A DNA stretch of 64,000 nt. Source: Streptomyces sp. Ag109_O5-1 (GTDB lineage: Bacteria; Actinomycetota; Actinomycetes; Streptomycetales; Streptomycetaceae). The notes under the pieces are model-generated. The model saw only the letters and a program-made list of their open reading frames with translations, was not told the origin of the DNA and did not search any database. The DNA is taken from the NCBI RefSeq assembly GCF_003814875.1, contig NZ_RKQF01000001.1:6138001-6202000 (forward strand), given 5' to 3'. This document shows positions 16,324-24,178 of the stretch, in pieces. Position 1 is the first letter of the stretch. Every line of letters begins with the position of its first letter. The position numbers and the translations under genes are program-made.

Positions 16324-17588
16324 GAGCGCCGGGCGGACAGGGTCCATACGCCCAGGAACAGGAGCAGGGCGGTCCCCGCCCCGATCCCTCCCACGGCGAG
16401 CGCCCTCATCGCCGTGTGGTCGTCGCCGGTCGTGGTCAGGACGCCGTTCTGGTCCGACGACGCGTCGAAGACGCCCTTCGGGACGGCCGTACCGGCGTAG
16501 TCCGGGCCGGAGTTCGGGGTGCCGTCGATGAGGACCCGGAGCGTGACGCCGTACGGCCCCTTCCCGAACGTGTCCGCGGTCTGCCCGGTGAGGTGGACGA
16601 CGAGGTAGTAGGCGCCGGCGAAGCGGAGGGAGTTCTGCGCGGTGGGGATGGCGTACCGGTTGGCGTAGGCCACGGGCGGCAGGGGTTGGAGGGAGGACGA
16701 CTTCTGGGTGCCGTCGTAGCCGAGGGAGACGTCGTCGACGTAGCCGCGGACCGGGTTGTAGAGGGAGAGGTTGAGCGCGGCGCTGACATAGCCGTGGGGG
16801 TCGCCGCCGGTGCTGCCGAGGTCGACGGTGGCGTGCAGTTGCCGGCCCCAGTCGAGGGGGACCGCGTAGAAGAGGGTCTGGCCGGGGGTGATGTCGGTCT
16901 GCCAGACGCCCTGGCCCAGTGCGCGGGCCGTGTCGAAGCCGGCACCCCCGGGGCGGTGGTGGGGTTCTCCGGTGAGCGGCTCGGGGGACGCGGAGTTCCA
17001 GGTCTCGGGGGCGGTGGTGGCCCCGGTCCTGGCCAGGGCCGGTTCGGAGACGGGGGCGATCTCCAGGTCCCAGTTTCCGGGGGTCGTGGTCCGTGAGCCG
17101 GTCACGAGCCGCTGAACGGCCACGTAGTAGGTGCCCGCGTCCTGGCACAGCGCTTTGCCGGCGTCCCGCCGCCCCAGCGCGGTGATGGGCCGGGGGCTCA
17201 GCCCGGCGCCGAAACGGGCACTGTCGTAGGCGCAGGGGACACCGTTGGCGTCCTCGACCGAGACTGCGATGCCGTCGCTCGCGGAGACGGTGGCGCCGGC
17301 CGGCGGGACGGCGGTGACGGGGACGTAGGCCGTGGTGGTGGCGGCGAGTTCGAGGCGGAAGTACCGCTCGCCCTTCTCCGGGAGGGAGCTGCGGTAGGTG
17401 GTGCCGGGCTCCAGCGGTACGGCGTCCGCGGTGCCCTTGGCTGCGGTGACGGTGCGGGCGTCCGGAGCGAAGGCATAGCCGGTGCCGCTGTCCGCCGCAA
17501 CCGGAGTGGCGGGCAGCAGTGCCGTCAGTGCGAGGGCGGCGACCGCGCCGACGCCCCGCCATCCCGCCGTACGCCACCGCCGTATCAC
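16287..17588 (-). CDS. Secreted, C-terminally membrane-anchored protein of unknown function
   Basis: 433 residues with an N-terminal signal peptide (Arg-rich start, hydrophobic stretch about 13-30, Ala-x-Ala site VAAD), a long beta-rich extracytoplasmic region and a C-terminal membrane helix (about 400-422) with a basic cytoplasmic end. Two Cys in the ectodomain could form a disulphide. No catalytic motif is recognised. GTG 17588 is chosen so that the signal peptide is N-terminal; an earlier start at 17672 would add basic residues. The gene ends inside the 3' end of the kinase gene. A role linked to that kinase is possible but unproven. Confidence 0.75.
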   Translation of the reverse strand: MIRRWRTAGWRGVGAVAALALTALLPATPVAADSGTGYAFAPDARTVTAAKGTADAVPLEPGTTYRSSLPEKGERYFRLELAATTTAYVPVTAVPPAGATVSASDGIAVSVEDANGVPCAYDSARFGAGLSPRPITALGRRDAGKALCQDAGTYYVAVQRLVTGSRTTTPGNWDLEIAPVSEPALARTGATTAPETWNSASPEPLTGEPHHRPGGAGFDTARALGQGVWQTDITPGQTLFYAVPLDWGRQLHATVDLGSTGGDPHGYVSAALNLSLYNPVRGYVDDVSLGYDGTQKSSSLQPLPPVAYANRYAIPTAQNSLRFAGAYYLVVHLTGQTADTFGKGPYGVTLRVLIDGTPNSGPDYAGTAVPKGVFDASSDQNGVLTTTGDDHTAMRALAVGGIGAGTALLLFLGVWTLSARRSQIRVNAQKPTA

Positions 17589-17730
17589 GCGCGCCCCCAG
17601 CCGTAGCTCGCCAGCCGCCGAAGTCCCGGACCGGCCCCATACTGCCCCGCGCGCCTGCACGCCACCCGGCAATCCGTACGACCGGCCGAAACACCCGCCC
17701 CACAGGACGGTCCCGTGAGACGGTCCGAGC

Positions 17731-17770
17731 CGGATCGGTCCGGATCGGTCCGGATCGGTCCGGATCGGTC
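17731..17770. repeat. Four tandem copies of a 10-bp repeat
   Basis: CGGATCGGTC is repeated four times without variation, followed by a partial CGGTCC. It lies between the start of the secreted-protein gene and the terminator of the DLW-39 gene. It may be a binding array or simple slippage product. Confidence 0.9.
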
Positions 17771-17784
17771 CGGTCCGGGCAACG

Positions 17785-17815
17785 CAAAACCCCGACCGCG
17801 AGGGCGGCCGGGGTC
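17785..17815 (-). terminator. Terminator of the DLW-39 gene
   Basis: On the minus strand ACCCCGGCCGC pairs with GCGGTCGGGGT (one G-T pair) across a short loop, followed by TTTT. It lies 24 bp after the DLW-39 stop codon. Confidence 0.8.
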
Positions 17816-17838
17816 TCAGTGTCGTCTGTTGTCGGTAC

Positions 17839-17967
17839 TCACGAACCCGTGGGCACGGAGTCAGTCGCCTCCGTCCACAGATCCTGCTCGGCGCGATCCG
17901 CCTGGATCTGGCGGTACACGAGGAGCCCGCCGATGGCGGCCAGTGCGACCAGGAGAAGCTTCTTCAC
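17839..17967 (-). CDS. DLW-39 family small membrane protein
   Basis: 42 residues: KKLLL start, one hydrophobic helix (about 3-17), a basic-acidic linker and the diagnostic Asp29-Leu30-Trp31 motif. The DLW-39 family is a short actinobacterial protein family typically coded between gyrA and other origin-proximal genes; no function is established. The GTG start is preceded by GACGAGG. A 361-bp upstream region separates it from the divergent secreted-protein gene. Confidence 0.85.
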   Translation of the reverse strand: MKKLLLVALAAIGGLLVYRQIQADRAEQDLWTEATDSVPTGS

Positions 17968-18328
17968 CGTGCGACCTCGTCTCTTCCTTGACGTAGGGGA
18001 CCTCTGGCGCCCGACTATACACACCGACCGATATCGATCGGTGACCTGGCGTCCGGCCCCGCATCCGGCCCCAACTCCGGTCCGCCGCAAGGTGTTGCAC
18101 GAGGTCGGACCGTTCCGATCGGAGGGTGATCACACCTCCACGGACGGTGACTTTGCTCCCGCTCGCCCCCTTCGGAAGCCTTTCTGTGGATTTTTCCTGA
18201 TCAGTACGTCCATCCGTGTGGTGTTGATCTGAACTTCGACGCGCCACGAGTCGACGTCCCCCACTTCGCGACGCCCATACACATCATGAGGAAAGTACGC
18301 AAATCGCCCGACCCGAAAGTGAGGGGCC
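17968..18328. promoter_or_regulatory. Divergent intergenic region with two inverted repeats
   Basis: No gene is seen. ACCGAT-ATCG-ATCGGT lies at 18029-18044, upstream of the DLW-39 gene. A 19-bp near-palindrome GGAGG-GTGATCAC-ACCTCC lies at 18121-18139. Either could be a regulator site. The last bases (GTGAGGGGCC) form the ribosome site of the plus-strand gene. Confidence 0.45.
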
Positions 18329-18670
18329 ATGGCCAGGAACGCCAAGGTCATGAAGCTGTGGACCGCCATCGTCACCGCATTCCTCGCGCTGTTCACGGCG
18401 CTCGGACTCGCCACCGCCACCACCGCCGCCGCGGTACCGCAGACCGAGACCCCGCGCAACAGCAGCAGTGACGACCACATCGCCGACCATCAGCTGGTCC
18501 CGGCGAGTGCCCACTGGCTCCGGTCCCACGCCAGGTCCCTGCCGCCCACGATGAAACAGCGCATCCGGGCCGAGGCCCACGGCAAGACCCCCAGCTGCCG
18601 GCGCCGCCCCCTGGACAGCACCGAGTCGGAGACCCCGGACGAGCCGCAGACCGCGCCCCTCGACTGCTGA
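18329..18670 (+). CDS. Small secreted protein of unknown function
   Basis: 113 residues: basic N-terminus, hydrophobic signal segment (about 9-30) with an Ala-rich cleavage site near TTAAAV, then about 80 polar residues. Two Cys near the end (SCRRRP and the C-terminal DC) could pair. The ATG has GTGAGGGGCC just upstream. I do not recognise the family; similar short secreted proteins occur in Streptomyces. Confidence 0.7.
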   Translation: MARNAKVMKLWTAIVTAFLALFTALGLATATTAAAVPQTETPRNSSSDDHIADHQLVPASAHWLRSHARSLPPTMKQRIRAEAHGKTPSCRRRPLDSTESETPDEPQTAPLDC

Positions 18671-18674
18671 GACC

Positions 18675-18772
18675 CTGAGTCGGACCAGACGCAACGGCGC
18701 AAGGGCGACTTGCGTACGTACCAGCGCCTACTGCGACTCAGACCCGCGACCGGGAACCGGCCGCGGGTCTTC
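18675..18772 (+). terminator. Structured 3' region with terminator
   Basis: A 14-bp stem with one mismatch (18740-18753 with 18757-18770, loop GAA) forms the terminator. Upstream, CTGAGTCG (18675-18682) can pair with CGACTCAG (18734-18741) around an inner hairpin CGCAAG/CTTGCG (18698-18714). The outer stem overlaps the terminator stem by two bases. Confidence 0.6.
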
Positions 18773-18809
18773 GCACACCAGCCCCTCCGCAGAACCGCTC
18801 GACTCATCA

Positions 18810-18833
18810 ACTCCTCTTGAGGAGTCGTAGGCT
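18810..18833 (+). promoter_or_regulatory. Operator and -10 of the GntR gene
   Basis: A perfect 7-2-7 inverted repeat ACTCCTC-TT-GAGGAGT (18810-18825) lies just before a TAGGCT -10-like hexamer (18828-18833), about 7 bp from the GTG start. The transcript would be leaderless, and a protein on the repeat would block RNA polymerase. This suggests autoregulation. Confidence 0.55.
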
Positions 18834-18839
18834 GAGTCC

Positions 18840-19628
18840 GTGCCCAAGGCCTACGAGGAGATCGCCGACGACCTCCGCCGCTCCATAAGGAACGGCGAGC
18901 GCAAGCCCGGTGCCCGGCTGCCCTCCGAGGCTGAGCTGGCCCGGCACTACGGCCGGAGCGTGCCGACGATCCAGAACGCGCTGCGCCTGCTGAGCGCCGA
19001 GGGCCTGATCGACAAGCTGCACGGCAGCGGCACCTTCGTGCGCCGCCCGCGTACCCGCGCGATCCGTGACAACAAGCGGCATCAGTGGGAGAAGAACCGG
19101 GCCCGGATGCCGGAGGCCGCCCGGGCCGAGACGGGCGCGACCGAACACGACACCGGCCTGGTCCTCGACGACCTGGTCTTCTTCGCCCGCTACCGCGAGC
19201 TGACCGCGCCCAGCGACCTCGCCGACGCGTTCGGGGTGCCGGAGGGCACCGTGCTCCTGGAGCGCACCTACCGGACCCGGCACTCGGCCGAGACGGCCCC
19301 CTTCAACCTGGTGACCTCGTATCTCGTCCGCGACATGATCGCGGCGAACCCGGAGCTGCTGGACGAGACCAGGGAACCCTGGCCGGGCGGCACCCAGAAC
19401 CAGCTGCACACCGTCGGCATCGAGGTCGACCGTGTCGAGGAACGCTTCACCGCGCGCCCGCCGACGCCCGAGGAGGCCCGGGAGCTGGACCTGCCGGCCG
19501 GCACCTCGGTGATCCTGCTCCACAAGAAGTCGTACGACGTCCGCAACCGCATCGTGGACATCTCCGTCGTCACGCTCCCCGGCGACCGCACGGAGCTGCT
19601 CTTCACCACGCACCTGGAAAGGTGGTGA
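18840..19628 (+). CDS. GntR-family (HutC type) transcriptional regulator
   Basis: 262 residues. An N-terminal winged helix-turn-helix (about 1-75: YEEIADDLRRSIRNGE... and SAEGLIDKLHGSGTFV) binds DNA. The C-terminal UTRA-type ligand-binding domain (about 95-255) has the family ending with GDRTELLFTT. The ligand is unknown. GTG 18840 follows a -10-like hexamer directly with no usual ribosome site at optimum distance. The stop overlaps the start of the next gene (GTGA), so the regulator and the glycosyltransferase are co-translated. Confidence 0.93.
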   Translation: MPKAYEEIADDLRRSIRNGERKPGARLPSEAELARHYGRSVPTIQNALRLLSAEGLIDKLHGSGTFVRRPRTRAIRDNKRHQWEKNRARMPEAARAETGATEHDTGLVLDDLVFFARYRELTAPSDLADAFGVPEGTVLLERTYRTRHSAETAPFNLVTSYLVRDMIAANPELLDETREPWPGGTQNQLHTVGIEVDRVEERFTARPPTPEEARELDLPAGTSVILLHKKSYDVRNRIVDISVVTLPGDRTELLFTTHLERW

Positions 19629-20395
19629 GCGCTGCCGTGAGCCGGCGCATCACTGTCGTCACCGCGGTCCACGCCCCTTCGGCCTGTTTCCTGCCGGAGG
19701 CGTACAAGTCGCTGCGCGAGCAGCGGCTGCCGGACGGCTGGGAGTGGCAGTGGCTGATCCAGGAGGACGGGTACGGCGAGGAGGTCCGCCCGTATGTCCC
19801 CGACGACGCCCGGGTGTCGTTCCGGCAGGGCCGCAGCGGCGGTCCCGGGGTCGCCCGCACCATCGCGCTGGCCCGGGCCGACGGCGCGTATGTCAAGATC
19901 CTCGACGCCGACGACCAGCTTCCGCCGGGTGCGCTGGCCCGCGATCTGGCCGTGCTGGAGGCCGATCCGGCCGTCGGCTGGGCCACCTCACGCGTCCTCG
20001 ACCTGCTGCCCGACGGCTCCACGGCCGGCTTCCCCGGCGACCCGGAGGAGGGCCCCATCCGGCGCGGGGCGGTGCTCGACTTCTGGACGGCGAACGGCTT
20101 CCGTGCCCAGGTCCACCCGGCCACCCTCTTCGTCCGCCGCGAGCTGCTGCTCGCCCTCGGCGGCTGGATGGCGCTGCCCGCCTCCGAGGACACCGGTCTG
20201 CTGCTCGCGCTGAACGCGGTGAGCCGGGGCTGGTTCTCGGCGGAGGTCGGGCTGCTGTACCGCAAGTGGGAGGGCCAGGTCACCGGCCAGTCCGCGCACA
20301 CCGACCCGGCGGAGCGGGAGGCCCGGATGGCCGTCGTGGCGGCGCGGGCGCGGGCGCTGGCGGACTACGAGTGGCAGTACCCGCCGGCGTACTAG
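19625..20395 (+). CDS. Family 2 glycosyltransferase
   Basis: 256 residues with a GT-A fold: start RRITVVTAVHAPSACFLPEAYKSL, the nucleotide-sugar-binding DADDQLPPG (about 95-103) as DXD-like motif, and the acceptor segment around ASEDTGLLLAL with an ED motif. It would transfer a sugar from a nucleotide donor; acceptor unknown. The GTG start overlaps the GntR stop; an internal GTG 12 nt later is an alternative. The last codons lie in the first copy of a 15-bp repeat. Confidence 0.87.
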   Translation: MSAAVSRRITVVTAVHAPSACFLPEAYKSLREQRLPDGWEWQWLIQEDGYGEEVRPYVPDDARVSFRQGRSGGPGVARTIALARADGAYVKILDADDQLPPGALARDLAVLEADPAVGWATSRVLDLLPDGSTAGFPGDPEEGPIRRGAVLDFWTANGFRAQVHPATLFVRRELLLALGGWMALPASEDTGLLLALNAVSRGWFSAEVGLLYRKWEGQVTGQSAHTDPAEREARMAVVAARARALADYEWQYPPAY

Positions 20396-20490
20396 CCGAC
20401 CGCGTACTAGACGACCGCGTACTGGTCTGCCGCGTACTGGTCGGCCGCGTACTGCCCCACTGCGTACTGGCCGACTGCGTACTGGCCGCC
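20387..20490. repeat. 15-bp tandem repeat between convergent genes
   Basis: GCGTAC recurs at 20387, 20402, 20417, 20432, 20447, 20462 and 20477, exactly every 15 bp. A typical unit is GCGTACTGGTCGGCC; spacing is constant while flanking bases vary. It fills the whole gap between the glycosyltransferase stop and the FkbM methyltransferase stop. Confidence 0.93.
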
Positions 20491-21419
20491 TACGGCAGGG
20501 TCGCCGCGTCCACCCTGGAGAAGACCAGGTCGCTCTCCTCGGTCACCGGCCGGTCCCAGCGGACCGGGACCACCGGCTCGCCGTGCAGGGCGCGGGGGTA
20601 GCTGTCTGCCGCGTAGCTGTTGGCGAGCCGGTAGACGTGGTAGCCGGCGTCGGTCATGGTGCGCAGCAGTTCGTCCGCCGAGTCGCCGAGCTGTGCCATG
20701 CGGTCGGGGGTGACCTCGACGGTGATCTCGCAGTCGGGGCGCAGTTTCTCCAGCAGCGGGGCGAGTCCGCGCACGACCGCGCCCTCGGCGCCCTCCACGT
20801 CGATCTTGACGACCCGCGCGGTCTCGATCTCCTCCGGCAGCAGCAGTTCGGGCAGCGGCACGGCCTCGATGTCGAAGCTGGACTCGGCCGGGCCGTCCCA
20901 CGGGACGATGCTGTTGGCGCCCATGTTGCGGGAGCTGGCGAGCACGAAGGTCAGGGTGCGGTGGGCGTCGGAGACCGCGGCGTTGAGGGCGCGGATGTTC
21001 CGGCAGCCGTTGAGCGCGCTCTGCTGTTCGAGCCGGCGGTGGAAGTCGGGGGAGGCCTCGACGGCCACGACCCGGCCCCGCGGGCCGACCAGCCGGGAGG
21101 CGAGGACGCTGAAGACGCCGATGTTGGCGCCGACGTCGACGAAGCAGTCCCCCGGCCCGAGCCGGCCGCGCAGCCAGTGGGTCATGTGCGGCTCCCACAC
21201 CCCGAAGAGGTAGAGGTAGCGCTGGATGAGGTCCTGGGTGTCCACCGCGAACCGGGCGCCGGAGAGCGTCCCGACGACGCGCTTGCGGGGGTGGTCGCGC
21301 AGGTAGGGGTTGAGGGCGCGGGCCGCGACGGTCTTGCCCCACGGGGCCGGGAAGTCGCGGACGTAGCGGCGGCCGAGGGTGGCCAGGAGTTCGGTGAGTT
21401 CTGTGCCGGTGCTGCTCAT
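20490..21419 (-). CDS. FkbM-family methyltransferase
   Basis: 309 residues. The SAM-binding site is FVDVGANIGVFSV (about 92-104), followed by VVAVEASPD and the VVKIDVEGAEG motif (about 208-218) that defines the FkbM family. These enzymes O-methylate sugars or small molecules. The ATG start lies 3 bp after the ferredoxin stop codon, so it is in an operon with ferredoxin and amidohydrolase. Substrate unknown. Confidence 0.9.
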   Translation of the reverse strand: MSSTGTELTELLATLGRRYVRDFPAPWGKTVAARALNPYLRDHPRKRVVGTLSGARFAVDTQDLIQRYLYLFGVWEPHMTHWLRGRLGPGDCFVDVGANIGVFSVLASRLVGPRGRVVAVEASPDFHRRLEQQSALNGCRNIRALNAAVSDAHRTLTFVLASSRNMGANSIVPWDGPAESSFDIEAVPLPELLLPEEIETARVVKIDVEGAEGAVVRGLAPLLEKLRPDCEITVEVTPDRMAQLGDSADELLRTMTDAGYHVYRLANSYAADSYPRALHGEPVVPVRWDRPVTEESDLVFSRVDAATLP

Positions 21420-21422
21420 CCG

Positions 21423-21626
21423 CTAGTCAGTGACCTTCTTGCCGTCGATCCGTATCGCCTGGGACGGGCAGCGCTCGGCGATGTCCCGGATCAGCTCGTC
21501 GTCCCCGGACTCCGCACGTCCGGGCAGGACGAAACCGTACCCCTCCTCGAAGCCGAACACAGCGGGTGCCCGGAAGGCGCACTCGCCCGACCCGTAACAG
21601 ACGTCGGCGTCCACGGAGACCTTCAT
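21423..21626 (-). CDS. [3Fe-4S]-type ferredoxin
   Basis: 67 residues. Cysteines C10, C16 and C53, with a non-Cys residue at the fourth position, fit a 3Fe-4S cluster as in Streptomyces ferredoxins that feed cytochromes P450. Electron carrier, cytoplasmic. No P450 or reductase gene is nearby. A continuous frame joins it to the amidohydrolase region but not in that gene's frame; its own ATG gives the standard N-terminus MKVSVDADVC. Confidence 0.92.
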   Translation of the reverse strand: MKVSVDADVCYGSGECAFRAPAVFGFEEGYGFVLPGRAESGDDELIRDIAERCPSQAIRIDGKKVTD

Positions 21627-21661
21627 GCCGGATCCCCTGCCCAGCAGGGGACCCGCCGAAT

Positions 21662-22873
21662 CTAGGTGAAGGGCAGCTCGAGCATCCGGATCGCGTTCCC
21701 GCGCAGCAGCTTGTAGGCCACCTCCGGCGCCAGTCCGCCCACGTGTTCCTGGGCGACCCGCTTGGTCTCCGGCCAGGTCGAGTCGACGTGCGGGTAGTCC
21801 GTCTCGAAGGTCGCGTTGTCCACACCCACGGTCTCGATCGCCTCGATGCCGTGCCGGTCGCGGAAGAAGCAGCAGAAGATCTGCCGGTAGTAGTACGTCG
21901 AGGGCGGCTCCGGGATCAGGTCCTTGACCCCGCCCCAGGCGCGGTGCTCCTCCCAGACGTCGTCGGCGCGTTCCAGGGCGTACGGGATCCAGCCCATCTG
22001 GCCCTCGCTGTACGCCAGTTTCAGCCGGGGGAACCGCACCAGGACCCCGGAGAAGAGGAAGTCCATCATCGAGGCCATGGCGTTGTTGAAGCTCAGCGAG
22101 GCCTGCACGGCGGGTGGCGCGTCCGGGGAGGCGGCGGGCATCTGCGAACTGCTGCCGATGTGCATGTTCACGACCGTCCCGGTCTCCTCGCAGATGGCGA
22201 AGAACGGATCCCAGTAGCCGGAGTGGATGGACGGCAGGCCCAGGTAGGTGGGGATCTCGCTGAAGGTGACCGCGCGGACGCCCCGGGCCGCGTTGCGGCG
22301 GATCTCGGCGACGGCGAGGTCGATGTCCCAGAGCGGGATCAGGCAGAGCGGGATCAGCCGGCCGCCGCTGTCGCCGCACCACTCCTCGACCATCCAGTCG
22401 TTGTAGGCGCGCACGCAGGCCAGCGCGACCTCCTTGTCCTCGGCCTCGGCGAAGGTCTGTCCGCAGAAGCGCGGGAAGGTGGGGAAGCACAGGGAGGCCT
22501 CGACATGGTTGATGTCCATGTCCTTGAGCCGTTCCTTGGGGTCCCAGCAGCCGGGCCGCATCTGCTCCCGGGTGATGCCGTCGAGCGTCATCTCGTCCCG
22601 GGAGAAGCCGACGGCCGCGATGATCCGCTTGTAGGGGAAGAGCAGGCCCTCGTACTCCCACCAGTCGGTGATCTGGCCCTCGGGGTCGGTGGTGAACCGG
22701 TACTTGCCGCCGACGTAGGCGAGTTCGCCGATGCCCGCGGTGAACGGCTTGGGTCCCTTGTCGCGGTACTTGCCCGGCAGCCACTTCTCGAAGAGGTGCG
22801 CGGGCTCGATCACGTGGTCGTCCACGCTCACGACCCTGGGCAGATCCTGGGTGCCGGTCGCGTTCTCTGCCAT
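21662..22873 (-). CDS. Amidohydrolase-family metal enzyme
   Basis: 403 residues of the amidohydrolase-2 (ACMSD-like) group, TIM-barrel hydrolases or decarboxylases. Metal-ligand candidates are H20 in DDHVIEP, the His in VVNMHIGSSS and the Asp in FETDYPHVDSTWP. The ATG at 22873 has AGGGGGTAG upstream. It starts the operon with ferredoxin and FkbM methyltransferase. A palindrome sits 37 bp before the start, suggesting repressor control. The substrate is unknown; related proteins often sit in ring-cleavage or lipid pathways. Confidence 0.85.
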   Translation of the reverse strand: MAENATGTQDLPRVVSVDDHVIEPAHLFEKWLPGKYRDKGPKPFTAGIGELAYVGGKYRFTTDPEGQITDWWEYEGLLFPYKRIIAAVGFSRDEMTLDGITREQMRPGCWDPKERLKDMDINHVEASLCFPTFPRFCGQTFAEAEDKEVALACVRAYNDWMVEEWCGDSGGRLIPLCLIPLWDIDLAVAEIRRNAARGVRAVTFSEIPTYLGLPSIHSGYWDPFFAICEETGTVVNMHIGSSSQMPAASPDAPPAVQASLSFNNAMASMMDFLFSGVLVRFPRLKLAYSEGQMGWIPYALERADDVWEEHRAWGGVKDLIPEPPSTYYYRQIFCCFFRDRHGIEAIETVGVDNATFETDYPHVDSTWPETKRVAQEHVGGLAPEVAYKLLRGNAIRMLELPFT

Positions 22874-22909
22874 GCCTACCCCCTGCTGCCTGCTTGAACT
22901 CTCGATCAA

Positions 22910-22924
22910 CTGACGGACCATCAG
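22910..22924 (-). promoter_or_regulatory. Operator-like inverted repeat before the amidohydrolase gene
   Basis: CTGACG-GAC-CATCAG, a 6-3-6 inverted repeat with one mismatch. It shares its form with the site at 23013, so one TetR-like regulator probably controls both directions. Confidence 0.55.
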
Positions 22925-23012
22925 ATTTCGGTTCGGCATTCAGGCTAGGCCCCGGAGCCGGTGCCAGCAAGGGCCGCCGGACCTCTTGCGACCCGCGCCA
23001 CCTTCCGCTGAA

Positions 23013-23027
23013 CTGACGGATCGTCAG
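23013..23027 (+). promoter_or_regulatory. Operator-like inverted repeat before the DoxX gene
   Basis: CTGACG-GAT-CGTCAG, a perfect 6-3-6 inverted repeat 29 bp before the DoxX ATG. The form matches many TetR-family operators. No regulator gene is adjacent. Confidence 0.6.
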
Positions 23028-23056
23028 ACGAGTTCGGGATCCGGGAGGGGTGCGGG

Positions 23057-23506
23057 ATGCGAACAGCCTTGCTGAGCGGTGCCGAGTGGTTCGCGGTGCT
23101 CCGTATCGGGCTCGGTCTGTGGTGGCTGGAGAGCTGGCGGCACAAGGACAAGAAGCAGTGGTTCGGCGGCGGTGGCATCAGGTGGGCCGCCGGTGTCGCG
23201 GAGAAGCACCGCTGGCCGGTGGTCCGGCGGGGCTTCGACACCGTCGTGGCGCCACGGCCCCGGCTGATGGCCTACGTGGTGGCGTACGCGGAACTCGCCC
23301 TGGGCCTCGGCCTGGTCTCCGGCTTCCTCACACCGATCGCGCTGGTGGCCGGGTTCCTGCTCAACCTGATCTACCTGGTCCTCATGATCCACGACTGGGC
23401 GGAGCAGGGGCAGAACCTGATGATGGCCCTGATCTCCCTGGTCGGCCTGTTCGCGATCTGCTGGCAGAGCTGGTCGCTGGACTCGGCGCTGGGGCTGTTC
23501 GGGTAG
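23057..23506 (+). CDS. DoxX-like membrane protein
   Basis: 149 residues with four hydrophobic helices (about 8-25, 70-90, 92-112, 120-140), a layout typical of DoxX-like proteins. The ATG is preceded by GGGAGGGGTGCGGG. DoxX proteins are linked to redox stress and membrane assembly; the precise role here is unknown. It is divergent from the amidohydrolase gene and shares a paired operator with it. Confidence 0.83.
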   Translation: MRTALLSGAEWFAVLRIGLGLWWLESWRHKDKKQWFGGGGIRWAAGVAEKHRWPVVRRGFDTVVAPRPRLMAYVVAYAELALGLGLVSGFLTPIALVAGFLLNLIYLVLMIHDWAEQGQNLMMALISLVGLFAICWQSWSLDSALGLFG

Positions 23507-23543
23507 CCTCACTGGTCGTCAGCAGGACACGGGGGAGGCCGAG

Positions 23544-24104
23544 TTGGGAGCCGGAGAGCAGCTGGTGACCGTGGGGGCGGTGCTGATCGGAGCCCTCTCC
23601 ACGCATGTCACCAACCACCTCATGGAGCGCAGCAGGAACCGTTACCAGCTGCTGACCCGCTGGGACGACAAGAAGATCGAGGCGTACGGCGAGTACGTGG
23701 ACGCGGCGAAGATGCGGATCGCGTCGTCGGTCCGGCTGTACGAGTCCCGGGAGGGGCTCCGCGAGGAGCACCGGCCCGAGCTGGAGCTGCGCGAGGAACT
23801 CGCTGCGGCCTCCAGGCGGTGGGGCTCGGCCTTCGAGCGGGTCATGCTGCTCGGCGGCGACGAGGCGATCGAGGCAGGGCACGAGCTGAACGTGATGCTC
23901 GCCGAGATCGACTGGCAGGCCACGGGCCGGATCATCGGCACCCTGCCCGAGTGGCGCGAACGGCACCGGACAGCCTTCCGGCTGATCAACGCCTTCCACG
24001 ACGCCGCCCGCGTCGACCTGGGCATACAGGGGAACGTCACCGGCGGGAAGCACCCCCAGCGCGACCTGCTGCTGCCGGAGACACACAAGGCCCAGGAGAG
24101 CTGA
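23544..24104 (+). CDS. Membrane-associated helical protein of unknown function
   Basis: 186 residues: one N-terminal hydrophobic helix (about 8-24) followed by a long helical, charge-rich cytoplasmic part. No motif is recognised. The start is an uncommon TTG chosen for GGGGGAGG upstream; internal GTGs are alternatives. It lies 37 bp after DoxX and may be co-transcribed. Confidence 0.68.
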   Translation: MGAGEQLVTVGAVLIGALSTHVTNHLMERSRNRYQLLTRWDDKKIEAYGEYVDAAKMRIASSVRLYESREGLREEHRPELELREELAAASRRWGSAFERVMLLGGDEAIEAGHELNVMLAEIDWQATGRIIGTLPEWRERHRTAFRLINAFHDAARVDLGIQGNVTGGKHPQRDLLLPETHKAQES

Positions 24105-24178
24105 CGCCTCCGCCGTGTGTCTGGCTTCTTCACGGCCGGCGTGGCACCCTGCCCGCGCCCGGGAACGAGGAGGCGGAG

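Noticed and set aside
20387..20490. CRISPR array
   Set aside because: Units are only 15 bp with no 24-40 bp unique spacers and there are no cas genes.
21423..22970. A single 515-residue protein joining the amidohydrolase region and the ferredoxin
   Set aside because: The upstream two thirds of this frame is an out-of-frame shadow of the amidohydrolase; the ferredoxin has its own ATG and standard length.
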